NCBI RefSeq assembly: GCF_014874095.1
Contig: NZ_JADBEB010000001.1
Coordinates: forward strand, 62,001 to 126,000
Length of the DNA: 64,000 nucleotides
DNA from: Plantactinospora soyae
Lineage (GTDB): Bacteria > Actinomycetota > Actinomycetes > Mycobacteriales > Micromonosporaceae
Reading direction: 5' to 3'
The notes below the pieces were generated by a model. That model saw only the letters and a program-made list of their open reading frames with translations, searched no databases and was not told the DNA's origin. A program made the translations under genes and the position numbers. The number at the start of each line of letters is the position of its first letter. Position 1 is the first letter of the stretch. Below, piece after piece: positions 61,898 to 64,000 of this stretch.

Positions 61898-63451
61898 TCA
61901 GCTGCTCTGGGAGACCTTCTCCCAGGCCACCCAGGGCACGCCCTGGTCGATCCCCTGTACGGACTTCGCCGCGACGTTGAACGTCTGCCGGGTGAAGAGG
62001 ATCTTGTTGTACGCCTTGTCGTTAATGATCTTGAAAACGTCCTGGTACGCCGCCGTGCGGGCCGCCGTGTCCTTGCCCTGCCGCGCCTGCTCCAGCGCCC
62101 CGTCCAGGGCCGGATCCTTCACCCCGCTGTTCAGCCCCTTCGAACCGAAGTACCGGTCGATGCTCAGGCCCAGCGCCGGGTCATAGTTGCCCACCCAGGC
62201 GAAGTCCAGGGTCCAGTTGTTGGAGGCGAAGTTGTCGTTGCGGGTCTGCAACGGCTCCTGCTTGATCGCCTTGACGGTGATCCCGGCCGCTCCCCACATC
62301 GTCTTGATCGCCTCGGCGACCTGCATCTCCTCCTGTGCGCCGCCGAGCATGATCTCGACCTCCAGCCCGCCGAGCTGCTGGACCAGTTCCTTCGCCTTGG
62401 CCAGGTCGAAGCCCCGGAAGCCGTCGATCGTGGGCTGGTAGAAGAGACCACCGGGCGCGGTCGGCGTCTGGGCCGACTGGTTGAGGCCGCCGAACAACAC
62501 CTTGTTGATCGTGTCGGCGTCGGTCGCGTACGAGAGCGCCTCCCGGGCCCGCTGGTCGTTCAGCGGAGCCTTCAGGGTGTTGTACTGCAACTGCCACACC
62601 GAGACCGAGGCCACCGGCGCGAGGTTGAACTGCTGCTTGGCCTGGGTCAGCAGCGGAACGGTGGTGATGCCCTCCAGCACGTCCGCCGAACCGGACTGCA
62701 ACGCGGCGTACGCCGTCTGGTCGGAGCCGATGGTCTTGAACGTCAGCTTGTCCAGGAACGGGGCTGCCTTGTCGAAGTAGGTCTCGTTCCGCTGGAGCAC
62801 GAGTTCCTGGTTGGCGACGTTGCTGACCACCTTGAACGGTCCGGCGCCGACCGGCTTCTGCCCGAACGCGTCGGCGCCCATCGACGTCAGTGCGGCCGGC
62901 GAGGGAACCCAGTTCGGCGCCTCGTTCAGGAACGAGGCGATGACCAGCGGGAACGGCTCGGAGAACTTCATTACGACCTTGTGGTCGCCGTCCGTCTCCA
63001 CGGCGGTGACCGGCGCGAACAGTTGCACGCAGCGGCAGGCGTTCTTCGGGTCGAGCGAGCGGTCGAGGTTCGCCTTCACGGCGGCGGCGTTGAACGGCGT
63101 ACCGTCGGAGAAGCTGACGCCCTCGCGGAGGGCGATCGTCACCGAGAGCTGGTCGGGGGCGAACGTGTAGCCGGTGGCCAGGACGGGCTCGACGGCGTTG
63201 TTCGGTCCCTGGGTGAAGAGCTGGCCGAAGATGGCGTTCCGGTACTCGTGGTTGGCCACCCCGGCGGCGACCGGGTCGAGGGTCGGCCAGCGGGCGAATC
63301 CGCCCTCCGACACCAGGACGGTCAGGTCGCCACCCCGGACGGGTGCCCCGGTGGCGGCGGCGCCGGGCGAGCCCGACGAGCCGCAGGCGGCCGAGGCCAG
63401 CGCCAACGTGGCGACCAGCGCGACGACGACGCCTTTCCTTCGCCTATTCAT
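61898..63451 (-). CDS. Family-5 (peptide/nickel-type) ABC substrate-binding lipoprotein
   Basis: 517 residues. Lipobox LASAAC (Cys23). SBP_bac_5 features: DLTVLVSEGGFARWPTLDPV, LREGVSFSDGTPFNAAAVKA and the C-terminal LDFAWVGNYDP. It captures oligopeptides or similar ligands. Permease and ATPase genes are not in the window; the upstream neighbour is an enoyl-CoA hydratase gene. Confidence 0.93.
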   Translation of the reverse strand: MNRRRKGVVVALVATLALASAACGSSGSPGAAATGAPVRGGDLTVLVSEGGFARWPTLDPVAAGVANHEYRNAIFGQLFTQGPNNAVEPVLATGYTFAPDQLSVTIALREGVSFSDGTPFNAAAVKANLDRSLDPKNACRCVQLFAPVTAVETDGDHKVVMKFSEPFPLVIASFLNEAPNWVPSPAALTSMGADAFGQKPVGAGPFKVVSNVANQELVLQRNETYFDKAAPFLDKLTFKTIGSDQTAYAALQSGSADVLEGITTVPLLTQAKQQFNLAPVASVSVWQLQYNTLKAPLNDQRAREALSYATDADTINKVLFGGLNQSAQTPTAPGGLFYQPTIDGFRGFDLAKAKELVQQLGGLEVEIMLGGAQEEMQVAEAIKTMWGAAGITVKAIKQEPLQTRNDNFASNNWTLDFAWVGNYDPALGLSIDRYFGSKGLNSGVKDPALDGALEQARQGKDTAARTAAYQDVFKIINDKAYNKILFTRQTFNVAAKSVQGIDQGVPWVAWEKVSQSS

Positions 63452-63460
63452 TGTCGTTCC

Positions 63461-64000
63461 TCATTCTGTGGTGGGTACTGGCGGTGGACGTGTCGAGCCC
63501 TCGGGGGCCCCGCCGGCAGCCGCTCTCCCTTCCCGGTCGAGCCCTCTCCGGTCGAGGAATGAGCGCACTGAGTCGCGGTGGGCATCGGTCGTGTAGCAGA
63601 TCGCCTGGGCCTGGCTGCCGAGGCTGGCGATCTGGTCGAGCGAGGATTCGAAGCTGCGGTTGATGATCGACTTGGCCAGCATCAGGGCCGCCCGGGACCG
63701 TTCGGTGAACCGGGCGGCGTACTCGGTGGCGTGTGCGAGGACGGCGCCGGGCTCGGCCAGGAGGTCGATCAGCCCGATCTCCAGCGCCTCCGTGGCGTCC
63801 ACCCGGCGACCGGACAGCAGCAGCTCCTTGGCGCGCTGCGGGCCGACCCGGCGCGGCAGGTGGTACATGCTGCCGCCGTCGGGCACCAGTCCCCGCAGCA
63901 CGAAGCTGGCGACGAACGACGCGTCGGGATCGGCCACGATGAAGTCGCAGGCCAGGGCGAGGTCCATCCCGAGTCCGGCGGCGGGTCCGTTGACCGCCGC
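63461..64000 (-). CDS. Enoyl-CoA hydratase/isomerase family protein (5' end beyond window)
   Basis: 180 codons of the C-terminal part. The frame is open to the window edge. AAVNGPAAGLGMDLALACDF is the crotonase oxyanion-hole region, and the next block GLVPDGGSMYHLPRRVG has Asp rather than Glu at the usual acid position. The product lacks its first 90 or so residues here. It likely hydrates or isomerises an acyl-CoA. Confidence 0.92.
   Translation of the reverse strand, partial: AAVNGPAAGLGMDLALACDFIVADPDASFVASFVLRGLVPDGGSMYHLPRRVGPQRAKELLLSGRRVDATEALEIGLIDLLAEPGAVLAHATEYAARFTERSRAALMLAKSIINRSFESSLDQIASLGSQAQAICYTTDAHRDSVRSFLDRRGLDREGRAAAGGAPEGSTRPPPVPTTE

Overview
The window looks like a chromosomal segment of a high-GC actinomycete, most likely a Micromonosporaceae member (Micromonospora, Plantactinospora or a relative). 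The evidence is the strong third-position GC bias, frequent GTG starts, a CIRCE-controlled groEL without groES, LacI-type operators before secreted-enzyme genes, and a SigE-type ECF sigma factor. I saw no tRNA, rRNA or CRISPR array. The taxonomic call is inference.

0-15.7 kb, mostly core-like: groEL (partial) with CIRCE; a secreted beta-helix/CBM2 protein; a DEAD-box helicase; a broken merR beside an imine-reductase-like gene; Nudix, GNAT and AXE1-esterase genes; a cytosolic subtilisin paired with a GHSFG-type alpha/beta hydrolase; an RsbW-like kinase behind a possible SigB promoter; a secreted phosphodiester glycosidase; and an EF-G paralogue.

16-33 kb: a sugar ABC importer without ATPase; an FtsX-type permease followed by two two-component systems; a secreted S1 protease; a DUF998 membrane protein; a large secreted S8 protease; and a membrane-anchored putative anti-sigma factor coupled to a SigE-family sigma factor.

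33-44 kb is a mosaic accessory region of duplicated and decayed genes: an IS5-type transposase tail fused to a broken DUF998 copy; three copies of a small coiled-coil gene; a TcmP/DUF5131 pair with an AlpA-like HTH gene; two intact and one remnant copy of a small secreted four-cysteine protein under a LacI-type operator; four phosphotriesterase-derived segments; a deleted histidine-kinase remnant; and an AraC regulator with F420-type and aldo/keto reductases.

44-53.7 kb is one tightly coupled minus-strand operon for uptake and catabolism of an unknown sugar, polyol or sugar acid (cupin isomerase, RbsB/A/C-type importer, FGGY kinase, 2-hydroxyacid dehydrogenase, shikimate-dehydrogenase-like enzyme, phosphotriesterase-like hydrolase), led by a GntR regulator. 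53.7-64 kb holds an SDR/HTH divergent pair with 30-bp repeats, a Tat-exported GH127 beta-L-arabinofuranosidase, VOC, DUF4097 and DsbA-like proteins, a peptide-type binding protein and a partial enoyl-CoA hydratase.
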